25,600 nucleotides of DNA from the NCBI GenBank assembly GCA_964522605.1, contig CAZFWV010000059.1, forward strand, positions 1-25,600, given 5' to 3'. The notes under the pieces are model-generated. The model was not told where the DNA came from. It searched no databases and saw only the letters and a list, made by a program, of their open reading frames with translations. A program made the translations under genes and the position numbers. This document shows, piece after piece, positions 1-7,813 of the stretch; position 1 is the first letter of the stretch, and each line of letters starts with the position of its first letter. Origin of the DNA: CAVZLD01 sp964522605 (GTDB lineage: Bacteria > Planctomycetota > Planctomycetia > Pirellulales > Pirellulaceae).

Positions 1-26
1 AGAACTTTTGCTGATTGCTCCGCCCG

Positions 27-1580
27 ATGGAAAAATTCCACTCCGTCTTGCTCAACGTCTGGCGGGAGGCTTGTCGCCACATCGAAATCATTCGATCGGC
101 GGAGGCCATCACTCCGTTGCTGCTGAAGGACATTCCCGTCGAACAGCTGCTTGTTCGTCGAATCGATGTGCCGCGGTCCTGTGTGGAAACGGTGGCCTGG
201 GGATTACCGGCCCGGGAATGCGACCAGACGGAATCTCGCACGGATTGCTCGGCGATGGAGTTGCGGCGATTGCTGGCATGGTGGCGCCGGAGCCGCGCGG
301 GTCGCGGTTCGCATGCGGATCGCCAGAGAAAGGCATGGCACATCGCCGTGCCCCGGGAAATCGACGCCGACGTTCTGGTGGCACCGATTGGTGATTTGCC
401 TCACCTTGCAGGAGTCATGATGCTGATTGCGCCGTCCAAACGCCAGTTCACGGCCCGCCATGTCGCGCTGATCGAAGCGTTGCGAGCCCCTTTCTCGACG
501 GCGCTGGCGAATGACCATCAACTTCGCGAGTTGGCGACGTTGCGGGAGGCGGCGGAGGCGCAGAAACAGTCTCTACTCGCGCGCATGGGGCGCACCACGA
601 TGGCCGACACGATCGTCGGCGAAACGTCTGGCTTGCAGGGCGTGATGGAGCGCGTCGATCGGGTCGCTTCCTCCGATTTGCCCGTCCTCATTATTGGCGA
701 GACTGGCACGGGAAAGGAACTGATCGCCCGTGCGATCCATAATCGGTCTTCGCGATCTGCGGGTCCGATCATCCGAGTGAATTGCGGCGCGATTCCACCG
801 GAGCTGATCGATTCGGAGCTTTTTGGACACGAACGGGGCGCCTTTACGGGAGCTGTGGAAAGGCGCCGCGGTTGGTTCGAGCGGGCGGATGGTGGCACGC
901 TGTTTCTGGACGAGATTGGAGAGATGCCGCCCGCCGCCCAAGTCCGTCTTCTTCGGATCCTGCAAGACGGCTGGCTGGAACGCGTGGGAGGTGGACAGCC
1001 GATCCATGTGGATGTCCGCGTCGTGGCAGCGACCCATCGGGATCTTGCCCAGATGGTGGCTCAAGGAGGATTCCGCGAGGACTTGTGGTATCGGATCTCG
1101 GTGTTTCCCATGATCTTGCCCCCGCTGCGCGAGCGCGTGGCCGATATCCCGGAAATGGCGCGTCATTTTGCCGAGCGGGCTGCCGTGCGATTCGGCCTGC
1201 CCGTGGTGACTCCTTCACCGGAAGACATCCGGCTCTTGATGGCCTATGGATGGCCTGGCAACGTGCGAGAATTGTCGGCCGTGATCGATCGCGCGACAAT
1301 CCTCGGCAATGGTGAGCAGCTCGAAGTCGCTCAGGCGCTCGGCGGCACCGCCACTCGGCAGACGTCTCGTACTGTGGCGGATCCGAAAACAGTCATCTCG
1401 TCGACTGCACCCATCGCGCCTTTGGACGAGGTGGTGAAAGCCCATATCGAGGCCGCCCTGGCCGTCACCAAGGGTCGCATTGAAGGCCCCTTCGGTGTCG
1501 CCGCCGCGCTGTGCGTCAATCCGCACACGCTGCGGGCCCGGATGCGCAAATTGGGCATCGATTGGAAGCGGTTCCGATGA
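27..1580 (+). CDS. Sigma-54-dependent Fis-family transcriptional activator (FhlA/NorR-like)
   Basis: Bacterial enhancer-binding protein that uses ATP hydrolysis to open sigma-54 RNA polymerase promoters. Numbering is from ATG 27 (517 aa). Residues 1 to about 190 form a poorly conserved, probably GAF-like sensory region. The AAA+ domain (about 195-425) has Walker A GETGTGKE at 224-231, the sigma-54 contact loop GAFTGA at 271-276 and Walker B GGTLFLDE at 289-296. The C-terminus (about 470-517) is a Fis-type HTH ending in TLRARMRKLGI, the form typical of FhlA-like activators. An in-frame TGA at 12-14 limits the start to TTG 15 or ATG 27. Neither has a clear Shine-Dalgarno, and ATG was preferred. 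All catalytic motifs look intact. The ligand and target promoter cannot be read from the sequence, and the upstream context lies outside the window. Confidence 0.93.
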   Translation: MEKFHSVLLNVWREACRHIEIIRSAEAITPLLLKDIPVEQLLVRRIDVPRSCVETVAWGLPARECDQTESRTDCSAMELRRLLAWWRRSRAGRGSHADRQRKAWHIAVPREIDADVLVAPIGDLPHLAGVMMLIAPSKRQFTARHVALIEALRAPFSTALANDHQLRELATLREAAEAQKQSLLARMGRTTMADTIVGETSGLQGVMERVDRVASSDLPVLIIGETGTGKELIARAIHNRSSRSAGPIIRVNCGAIPPELIDSELFGHERGAFTGAVERRRGWFERADGGTLFLDEIGEMPPAAQVRLLRILQDGWLERVGGGQPIHVDVRVVAATHRDLAQMVAQGGFREDLWYRISVFPMILPPLRERVADIPEMARHFAERAAVRFGLPVVTPSPEDIRLLMAYGWPGNVRELSAVIDRATILGNGEQLEVAQALGGTATRQTSRTVADPKTVISSTAPIAPLDEVVKAHIEAALAVTKGRIEGPFGVAAALCVNPHTLRARMRKLGIDWKRFR

Positions 1581-1958
1581 CCCACAATCTAGTGTTGGCT
1601 TTTCGGAAGTCTCCGAACAGGATTTGTGTAGGAGTGCGCGTACCGCGATGCTGAGTACGAGGGAAATGAAGCAGCGAACCCTGACGAGCGGGGCGGTTTG
1701 GCTGTTGTCACATCTTTCCGCATTATTAAACTAGCGAAACTTCAGTCGCCGTTTCCTTGACTCAGTGCGAGACGCCCGCGTGTGGTGGGTCGGTGGGGAA
1801 CGACCGGACTCCGAGCCGGCCTTTTCTCGCGGCAATCTGCCTTCATCTCGCAATCACGGGAAGATTTTCAAAATACTCTGAGGGGTTTTGCGGGCGGAAT
1901 ACGCACTGTTGATCTGGACTGGCTTAAGCGAACTGGAAGGTCACCCAGAGGCAGAACG
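1581..1958. other. Intergenic region with one dispersed-repeat copy
   Basis: No convincing gene. It carries repeat family B at 1640-1678 and an AT-richer stretch around 1710-1760. The reading frame upstream of 1959 stays open to 1782 but is not protein-like, so it was not included in the kinase gene. Confidence 0.6.
1640..1678 (+). repeat. Dispersed repeat family B, copy 1
   Basis: This 39-nt stretch shares its first 24 nt exactly with the reverse complement of 7566-7605, and then aligns with small changes through GAAGCAGCGAA. A third, more diverged copy lies at 7733-7774. The core is GATGCTGAGTACGAG. Function unknown. The copies sit in non-coding DNA next to decayed genes. Confidence 0.75.
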
Positions 1959-3647
1959 ATGGAACCCTCATCCCGAAACATTGATTCTCTATTCCACGCG
2001 GCGATCCGCATCGAGGATTTCGACGAACGAGCACGCGATCTCGACGTCCACTGCCGAGATCCTCGGGTGCGTACGGAAATTGAGCGACTGCTTGAGGCGC
2101 ACGAAGGCTCAGGAAGCTTCCTCAGTCAGCCGCCTCCCAGCTTTGACGTGACTGAGCAGCATGATCCCGTGTCGGGTAATCGCATCAGTGTGCTCAAGGC
2201 GCTTGGAAGGGCCTTTGGCGTGAATCCCAGCGTGTCGCTGCACGATGCAGCTGAACTTGCGGAGGATCCTGTGCAACATTTGTCCTCGGATGAGCTACCC
2301 CGAGGTGACGCAGGCAATCGTTACCAGCTGTTCGGCGAAATTGCGCGGGGAGGAATGGGCGCCGTCATCAAGGGCCGCGACACGGATCTGGGACGCGACC
2401 TTGCGGTCAAGGTCTTGCTGAAGAAGCATCGACAACGACCCGAGGCCATTCAACGATTTGTCGAAGAAGCGCAAATTGGCGGACAGTTGCAGCATCCTGC
2501 GATTGCTCCCGTGTATGAACTCGGACAGTTCGACGATCAGCGCCCCTACTTCACGATGAAAAAGGCGCGAGCGGAGGAAGAACGCAAGCGTCGGCGAGTT
2601 ACTTCCGCCTTGGCGCTGACGGTCTTGACTCTTGTCTTGGCAATTTCGGGAGGAGGACTCTGGCTGCAAACCCAGAAAGCTGTCGCCGCAAACGAGGTGG
2701 CGGTCGCAGCCAGCAGACTGGCGGAGAAGGAGCAGGAGAAAGCGAGACTCGAGACGGAAGCGAAAGAGGAATTACGTTGGGTCCTCTACCGTTCCGACAT
2801 TCGGCGAGTTCAAACCGCACTCGAAGCAGGCAACCATTCAGCCGTCAAGGAGATCCTCGCCCAGCATATTCCCCAACCGGGCCAACGCGACTTGCGTGGA
2901 TTTGAGTGGCACTATCTGTATCGCCGGTGTCCCGTGCCTCAACAATCACAGGTCTTCCCGTGGGAGGACGACGCGCTCTGGGAATGGCAGTACCAGGTCA
3001 GTGGTGATGGAAATCGGATCGCCGCGATCATCAGTGACGAAGACGGGAACACTCCATTGATCGGTGTGGGGAGCACGAAAACGGGGAAGAGAGAATGGTC
3101 GACCCACCTGGATGTTCCCACGGATCAGCCGGAGTTGAGACTGCCCTCGATCGATGAATGGGCCTATTGGCAGCTGAATCACGATGGCTCGATCGCCGTC
3201 GTTGAACGCACGGCTGAAGGGGAAGGCGCAACTACGAAGACGATCACCATGTGGAAGCTCGATCACAATGGAGAAATTGTCGACTTGTATCGGTCCACAA
3301 AGAATGAGGAACTCAAGCAGTGGTACGTGAGTCCGTCAGAGGCGAAAGTCGTGGGGATTGTAGGCGTCAGGTCAGAGGAAGATGAGACCATCATCCGCGA
3401 TGAACTACGGATATGGGATCAGACGACGCGGGAGGAAAAAAGAATTCAGCGAGCCGGACAGATCCCTCCAGGAAGATTTTGGCATTCGAGACTTGCTTTC
3501 TCGGGAGATGGCAAGGTCCTTGGCGAATTCACCCATCCAATGCCGCAAGATGCAGCCGACACGAAGAAGGGTCTGCCGATTGAAGGTGAATTGTCGGTCT
3601 ACGATACTGCCACGTTGGAATCCTCCCTGGTCAAGAGCGGCTTGTGA
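1959..3647 (+). CDS. Degenerate Ser/Thr protein kinase, kinase core deleted, with TM segment and WD40-like C-terminus
   Basis: Planctomycete membrane Ser/Thr kinase (562 aa). The N-terminal region has the usual LLEAHEGSGSFL segment. The kinase N-lobe starts at Y122, with glycine loop GEIARGGMG and the beta-3 lysine K151 (LAVKVL). At PYFTMKK (197-202) the N-lobe runs straight into ARAEEERKRRR (203-213) and a TM helix (about 214-236). The HRD catalytic loop, DFG, activation segment and whole C-lobe are absent, so it cannot be an active kinase. A coiled-coil-like stretch and the FEWHYLYRRC segment that precedes WD40 repeats follow. The beta-propeller part is short. GTG 3644 to TGA 3709 in another frame (NLGYYGLPQFWDG) may be a frameshifted remnant of the C-terminus. 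ATG 1959 has an AGAGG ribosome site 7 nt upstream. The reading frame is intact despite the deletion. An assembly join is an alternative explanation. Confidence 0.8.
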   Translation: MEPSSRNIDSLFHAAIRIEDFDERARDLDVHCRDPRVRTEIERLLEAHEGSGSFLSQPPPSFDVTEQHDPVSGNRISVLKALGRAFGVNPSVSLHDAAELAEDPVQHLSSDELPRGDAGNRYQLFGEIARGGMGAVIKGRDTDLGRDLAVKVLLKKHRQRPEAIQRFVEEAQIGGQLQHPAIAPVYELGQFDDQRPYFTMKKARAEEERKRRRVTSALALTVLTLVLAISGGGLWLQTQKAVAANEVAVAASRLAEKEQEKARLETEAKEELRWVLYRSDIRRVQTALEAGNHSAVKEILAQHIPQPGQRDLRGFEWHYLYRRCPVPQQSQVFPWEDDALWEWQYQVSGDGNRIAAIISDEDGNTPLIGVGSTKTGKREWSTHLDVPTDQPELRLPSIDEWAYWQLNHDGSIAVVERTAEGEGATTKTITMWKLDHNGEIVDLYRSTKNEELKQWYVSPSEAKVVGIVGVRSEEDETIIRDELRIWDQTTREEKRIQRAGQIPPGRFWHSRLAFSGDGKVLGEFTHPMPQDAADTKKGLPIEGELSVYDTATLESSLVKSGL

Positions 3648-3791
3648 ATCTGGGATACTATGGCCTGCCACAGTTCTGGGATGGAACACCAGTGGATGTC
3701 CAACCCTGACAATGGACGGCATCGGTGGCCGCTTAATGGCTCGGTTCCCCGGAAAACTTTGGCTACGAAACGCGGAATGAGATGGTGAGCC

Positions 3792-4015
3792 GTGTCGGAA
3801 GTCACGCAAATTCTTAATGCAATTGGTCACGGCGATGCTAGCGCCGCAAGCCGACTATTGCCTCTGGTCTACGACGAGCTTCGGCGTTTGGCAGCGAGCC
3901 GATTGTCGAACGAAAAACCGGGCGCATCGTTGCAGCCGATGCGCCGGGGATCTCCGTCGCTACCGCCGAACGCTATTGGACGTTCGCGCGAGCCTGGCTG
4001 AGGTCTCGATTGTAG
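3792..4015 (+). pseudogene. ECF-type sigma factor remnant with internal deletion
   Basis: GTG 3792 encodes the N-terminal part of a planctomycete ECF sigma factor (SEVTQILNAIGHGDASAA, then LVYDELRRLAASRLSNEK and GASLQP), the start of region 2. The sequence then jumps, with a change of frame, to the end of region 4: 3932-4015 reads AADAPGISVATAERYWTFAR, then AWLRSRL and a stop. Family members have over 100 residues between these two pieces. The junction GCAGCCGATGCG fits both the expected LQPTAL codons and the expected AADAL codons, which suggests deletion between short direct repeats. It lies 144 nt after the truncated kinase. No functional sigma factor can be made from this locus as written. 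Confidence 0.8.
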
Positions 4016-4060
4016 GCCCGCAATCAGCCCGGCTGAACTCGAAATGAGCTGCCTCAACGG

Positions 4061-4127
4061 CGGCGACCCTTGCCCAGGGGCGGAAGCACCTCGTTGAGTC
4101 GCAGCCCCGCCGCACTGCGGTTCTTCC
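4061..4127 (-). repeat. Dispersed repeat family A, copy 1 (inverted)
   Basis: The reverse complement aligns with 8107-8180 over about 60 nt at roughly 80% identity by eye, with blocks such as GGTGCT, CCGC and AAGGGTCGC. A shorter, more diverged copy is at 25413-25470. Read as protein, the copies give look-alike peptides (CGGAATQRGA / CGRAATQRGA) that are probably not expressed. Confidence 0.75.
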
Positions 4128-4315
4128 GTTCGGACTTCCGATGCGAGCGGTCCGACTTTCCACGCATCCGTGCATGGTGAGGGGCAGGGGGACCGCTGCA
4201 AAGGTGGCTGATCCTCCGCTCGCAACCAATTGGATGCCAAGGATTTAAGGCCGGATGCGGGCACGAAACAGATCCACCGGCCGCGATCATGCACGCGAAG
4301 ACACGAAAAAGGTCT

Positions 4316-4383
4316 TTGCGTACTAAAATAGGTGTATATGATATAGTTATTGTCAAACAGATTTAAAAAAGGCTAAAAGAGGC
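4316..4383 (+). promoter_or_regulatory. Possible promoter and operator of the HTH-ClpN gene
   Basis: TTGCGT at 4316-4321 is followed by an AT-rich tract with -10-like hexamers TATGAT (4337-4342) and TATAGT (4342-4347). The spacings of 15 and 20 nt are both suboptimal. Next to the gene, GGCTAA occurs twice in direct repeat (AAAGGCTAAAAGAGGCTAAG), a possible site for the HTH protein encoded just downstream. AGAGG in the second repeat may also serve as the ribosome-binding site. Inferred only. Confidence 0.3.
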
Positions 4384-4389
4384 TAAGAC

Positions 4390-5037
4390 ATGACATTGTG
4401 TGCACCAAAGCTGGATTACCGTGACCCCAAATGGGTGGCCTCGCGGCTCGGACTGGACAAGAACACGGTCTATCGGCTGTTGCAGGACGGCACGTTGCCC
4501 GCGGTTCAGATTGGCAAGAAGTGGTTGATCTCCGAGACGCGCCTAGCGGAGTATCTCGAGGAGCAGACGCGCCTGCAGACGGCGTCGAGGCGAATCGCCG
4601 CACGGCCGGCGGCCGAAAAGGTGCTGGAGCAGGCGTATCGAGAGGCAGCGGCGTACCGACATTCGTATGTTGGGCAGGAGCACATCCTATTGGCGCTTGC
4701 CACAGTCGACAGCGCGGCCAAAGACGTGCTTTCGCAGACGGGGGTCGATGTCGCAAAGGTCCGCTCCCTTTTCGAGTCGCAAATTGCCCCCGGGAGCAGC
4801 GAGCCCCGGAAGAAGCCCGAGCTGACGGTTCGCGCGCGCCAGGCCGTTTCTCTTGCTGCCGATGAAGCACAAAGGTCGGGTCGCGTTGCGTACGGGCCGG
4901 AGGATCTGCTCGTCGGCCTTCTTCGCGCGGGGGAGGGAGCAGGGTTTCAGTTTCTCGCGTTGCTCGAAGTCGGGCTGGAGGCAGTCCGGACGATACTCGC
5001 TGGAAACCGCCCGGATGAATCGCGCCAGAATGAGTAA
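4390..5037 (+). CDS. Excisionase/MerR-like HTH domain fused to Clp N-terminal domain
   Basis: 215 aa, probably a cytoplasmic DNA-binding regulator. Residues about 8-60 form an excisionase-type winged HTH (DPKWVASRLGLDKNTVYRLL, then GTLPAVQIGKKWLIS and RLAEYLEE). Residues about 75-205 match the two-repeat Clp N-terminal domain (AYREAAAYRHSYVGQEHILL in the first repeat; ADEAQRSGRVAYGPEDLLVG in the second), which in ClpA/ClpC binds adaptors and substrates. No AAA+ ATPase domain follows, so it is not an unfoldase. The Clp_N part may sense substrate or protein damage, or tether the regulator to a Clp machine; this is inference. The start is supported by AGAGG a few bases upstream. The stop is 14 nt from the convergent CysM/CysRS fusion gene. 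Confidence 0.85.
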   Translation: MTLCAPKLDYRDPKWVASRLGLDKNTVYRLLQDGTLPAVQIGKKWLISETRLAEYLEEQTRLQTASRRIAARPAAEKVLEQAYREAAAYRHSYVGQEHILLALATVDSAAKDVLSQTGVDVAKVRSLFESQIAPGSSEPRKKPELTVRARQAVSLAADEAQRSGRVAYGPEDLLVGLLRAGEGAGFQFLALLEVGLEAVRTILAGNRPDESRQNE

Positions 5038-5051
5038 AGACGTGATGGCCG

Positions 5052-7367
5052 TCAAACGCGACGCCAACGCGTGCCTGAGCGGCGATCGGTCAAGTGGATT
5101 CCCAGTGTCCGCAACTCGTCTCGGAGCGCATCGGCTCGCTGGAAATCCTTGTTCTGGCGTGCCTTGTTCCGCTCTTCGAAAAGCTGCTCCAGCCGCGCGT
5201 CACTCCGTTCGTCTTCGAAATCAACGATGGCGATCGTTTGGTTCGCCTGGACGATGACCTCCAGAACTTGTCGCGCCTGCTTCTCGTCCAGTTCTCCGTT
5301 GTTCATCAGTCGGTTGCCATGACGGACGAAGGCGAAGAGTTTTCCCAATGCTCGCGAGACGTTGAGATCGTGATCCATCGCCTGTTGCCAACTCATGTGG
5401 ACGTCGTAGAGAACCTGATCCAGATCTGGATTGTGCCGACCCGATTTGAATTCTCGCAGTCGGACCACAAATTCGTTCAGCCGGCGGACGCACTGTGCGG
5501 CTCGGGCGAGTTCCTCGCGCGAATACTTGAGTACTTTGCGGTAATGCGTGGCCAGCAGCCAATAGCGGATCGTGGGCCCGTCAAAACCTTCGTCCAGCAG
5601 TTTCTGGAGCGTGAGGTCGTTGCCCGCGCCACGGCTCACCTTTCTCCCCTCGGCCATCACGACTTCGGAATGCATCCAGAACCTGGCTAATGGTTTGCCG
5701 TTGATTCCGCAGGCGATGGCGATCTCATTGTCGCCGTGAGGGAATGTCAGGTCGGTGCTGGCCGTATGGATGTCGAACGGTTGGCCCAGATACTTGACCG
5801 CCATCGAGGCGCACTCGACATGCCAGCCAGGTCTCGCGTTCCCCCATGGAGTGCGCCAAGAGATACCGGCTTTCAACTCGGCCAAGGTACTCCGTTTAAA
5901 GAGAGCAAAATCGCGCGGGCTATCCTTCTCGTAGTAATCGTAACTCGTCGATGCCGAACTCCGCATCTGCTCCGGCTCAATGCGAGACAGCTTCCCATAG
6001 CCAGGAAAGCTGCCAATCCGGAAATAGACCGAACGCAGTTTCTCGTATGCCAAATCTCGTTCTAGTAAATGGCGAGTCTGTTCGACCATGTCGCTGACAT
6101 GTTCGCTCGCCCGCGGATAATGATGGGCCCGTTTGACACGCAACGTATCCAGATCATGGAAGAAGGCCCGCTCCCATGCATCGGTGAACTCCTTCCACTT
6201 ACCACCTACCTTGAGGCACTCGTTCACCGTGCGATCGTCGATATCTCCCAAGTTCATCACGTGCTTGACTTCGTAGCCGCGATCTTCGAGATGGCGTCTG
6301 AGCACGTCGGAGAAGACGACTCTGCGGCAGAGTCCTAGGTCGGTGGGTCCGTCCAGGCTCGGCCCACAGGAGTAGATCGCGACCTTGCCGGGGCGAACGG
6401 GCTCGAACGGTTCCACTTTTGTCGTCAACGTGTTGTAAAAATGCAGGGGTACTGCAACGGTTTCGGAGACGAACAAGGACGTGGACAAATACCGTTCGCC
6501 CCCATCGGGCAGCAGAGCAACGACGGTGCCTTTGCCCAAGGCCTGTGCCTCGTCCAGAGCCACTTTCATCGCCGCACCAGCACTCATCCCCACGAGAATC
6601 CCCTCTTCTTTGGCGAGGCGCCGAGACATCTCGTAGGCTGCGTCATCATCGATGTTGACGATTGCGTACGGTTCGTCCGGCTGGAAGAGCCCCGGGGGGT
6701 AGCTTTCCTTCATGTTCTTCAAGCCTTGGATCTTGTGTGCCTTGAAGGGCTCTACGCCGATCACGCGCACGTTGGGATTCAATGCCTTCAGCGCACGGGT
6801 GGTTCCCATTAATGTCCCCGTGGTTCCCATCGTCAGCACGATGACGTCCACGTTCCCCTCGGTAGCTTGCCAGATCTCCATCGCCGTGCCGTCGTAATGA
6901 GCCTGCCAGTTCGCCTCATTGTTAAACTGGTCAACCAGCAGGTACTTTTCGGGCTCTTCGCGCGCCAGGCGATACGCCTCCTCAATTGCTCCGTCGGTGC
7001 CCATTTGGCCGGGCGTCAGAAGGATCTCGGCGCCGAAAGCCCGCAAAATCCGCTTGCGTTCCTCACTCGCCGCTTCGCTCATGGTCACCAGCAGCTTGTA
7101 ACCCTTTACCGCACAGACCATCGCGAGCCCGATGGCCGTGTTCCCGCTGCTGGCCTCCAACACCGTTTTGCTCGGAGTCAACTGGCCACTCGCCTCAGCG
7201 ACTTCGATCATCCTCAGCGCGATCCGGTCCTTCACCGAACCGCCGGGGTTCATCGACTCGAGCTTCACCAGGAGCTCCACGCCAGCGACCGGATTCATGC
7301 GGTTGACGCGAATAAGAGGCGTGTTCCCCACCAATTCCAGGATATTGTTGACTTTATGTCGCGTCAT
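5052..7367 (-). CDS. Cysteine synthase (CysM-type) fused to cysteinyl-tRNA synthetase-like domain
   Basis: 771 aa. Residues 1 to about 305 are a PLP-dependent O-acetylserine sulfhydrylase most like CysM: PLP lysine K46 in NPGGSVKDR, substrate loop SSGNTAIGLA (73-82) and phosphate loop GTTGTLMGTT (181-190). Residues about 309-771 align end to end with cysteinyl-tRNA synthetase (NTLT, CGP, DIDD, GWHVEC, C-terminal GTRWR). The four zinc/cysteine ligands are kept: C334, C519, H544 and E548. The HIGH position instead reads DLGL (343-346), losing both histidines, and KMSKS reads KVSRG (576-580). It may make cysteine and pass it to the second domain, but canonical aminoacylation is doubtful. Start 7367 was chosen because GAGG lies 7 nt upstream. 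A longer frame to 7685 is repeat-derived. It is convergent with the HTH-ClpN gene. Confidence 0.9.
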   Translation of the reverse strand: MTRHKVNNILELVGNTPLIRVNRMNPVAGVELLVKLESMNPGGSVKDRIALRMIEVAEASGQLTPSKTVLEASSGNTAIGLAMVCAVKGYKLLVTMSEAASEERKRILRAFGAEILLTPGQMGTDGAIEEAYRLAREEPEKYLLVDQFNNEANWQAHYDGTAMEIWQATEGNVDVIVLTMGTTGTLMGTTRALKALNPNVRVIGVEPFKAHKIQGLKNMKESYPPGLFQPDEPYAIVNIDDDAAYEMSRRLAKEEGILVGMSAGAAMKVALDEAQALGKGTVVALLPDGGERYLSTSLFVSETVAVPLHFYNTLTTKVEPFEPVRPGKVAIYSCGPSLDGPTDLGLCRRVVFSDVLRRHLEDRGYEVKHVMNLGDIDDRTVNECLKVGGKWKEFTDAWERAFFHDLDTLRVKRAHHYPRASEHVSDMVEQTRHLLERDLAYEKLRSVYFRIGSFPGYGKLSRIEPEQMRSSASTSYDYYEKDSPRDFALFKRSTLAELKAGISWRTPWGNARPGWHVECASMAVKYLGQPFDIHTASTDLTFPHGDNEIAIACGINGKPLARFWMHSEVVMAEGRKVSRGAGNDLTLQKLLDEGFDGPTIRYWLLATHYRKVLKYSREELARAAQCVRRLNEFVVRLREFKSGRHNPDLDQVLYDVHMSWQQAMDHDLNVSRALGKLFAFVRHGNRLMNNGELDEKQARQVLEVIVQANQTIAIVDFEDERSDARLEQLFEERNKARQNKDFQRADALRDELRTLGIHLTDRRSGTRWRRV

Positions 7368-7473
7368 CGCGTAGCCTCGGGCATTCCGCTTTGCACTGCT
7401 AGACGTTTCTCGGCGACTCGTTCGGCGAGAGTGAATCAAGCGTTCGCCCCCAAGCCGATCCGTCGCTGCAAAC

Positions 7474-7515
7474 CATGCTGCACGCCGCGACATCCATGCT
7501 GCATACCGCGACATT
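7474..7515 (+). repeat. 21-nt tandem duplication
   Basis: Two adjacent copies, 7474-7494 and 7495-7515, share CATGCTGCA and CCGCGACAT, with three differences between copies. No function is evident. Confidence 0.6.
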
Positions 7516-7565
7516 CGCGATTCTATCGGACGACTTCTCGCCAATCCAGTTGGGGGCGATTCAAC

Positions 7566-7605
7566 TTCGCTGCTTCCTTTGCCCTCGTACTCAGCATCGC
7601 GGTAC
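7566..7605 (-). repeat. Dispersed repeat family B, copy 2 (inverted)
   Basis: The reverse complement matches 1640-1678. The first 24 nt are identical and the rest differ by a few bases. It faces copy 3 (7733-7774) as an inverted pair, so this locus could form a long stem. The GTACTCGTACTCG extension to 7613 is also mirrored in copy 3. Confidence 0.75.
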
Positions 7606-7732
7606 TCGTACTCGATTCGGTCCGCTGCGATTGATTCCGACCCGCTTGGGACCGTCCGCACAGACAAGGGAGAGACGATCGCCATACCGTCGCTCGTGGT
7701 CGAAAGTCGGTGGGGGATTTTTTCCCCGGTTT

Positions 7733-7774
7733 CGAGTACGAGTACGAGTGCTGGGATGCTGAGTACGAAGACGA
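7733..7774 (+). repeat. Dispersed repeat family B, copy 3
   Basis: Contains CGAGTACGAGTACGAG followed by GATGCTGAGTACGA. It matches the extended reverse complement of 7566-7613 with a diverged centre. Confidence 0.65.
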
Positions 7775-7813
7775 ACTGCCGGACGAATGTCCGACGTCAC
7801 TTAACGGGCGCGA

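Larger units (their letters stand above)
4016..4389. other. Intergenic region: repeat family A copy, then AT-rich leader of the HTH-ClpN gene
   Basis: No gene is supported. 4061-4127 is an inverted copy of repeat family A. From about 4316 the base composition turns AT-rich up to the start codon at 4390. Confidence 0.6.

Noticed and set aside
573..1166. 197-aa open frame on the minus strand
   Set aside because: Lies antisense inside the AAA+ domain of the sigma-54 activator. No ribosome site and no recognisable domain.
5094..5690. 198-aa plus-strand frame
   Set aside because: Antisense to the CysRS-like domain, whose motifs are clear on the minus strand.
6867..7634. 255-aa plus-strand frame
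   Set aside because: Antisense to the CysM domain and then runs into repeats. Composition not protein-like.
7368..7685. N-terminal extension of the CysM/CysRS gene
   Set aside because: The added 106 residues are low-complexity and largely translate repeat family B. A good ribosome site supports ATG 7367.
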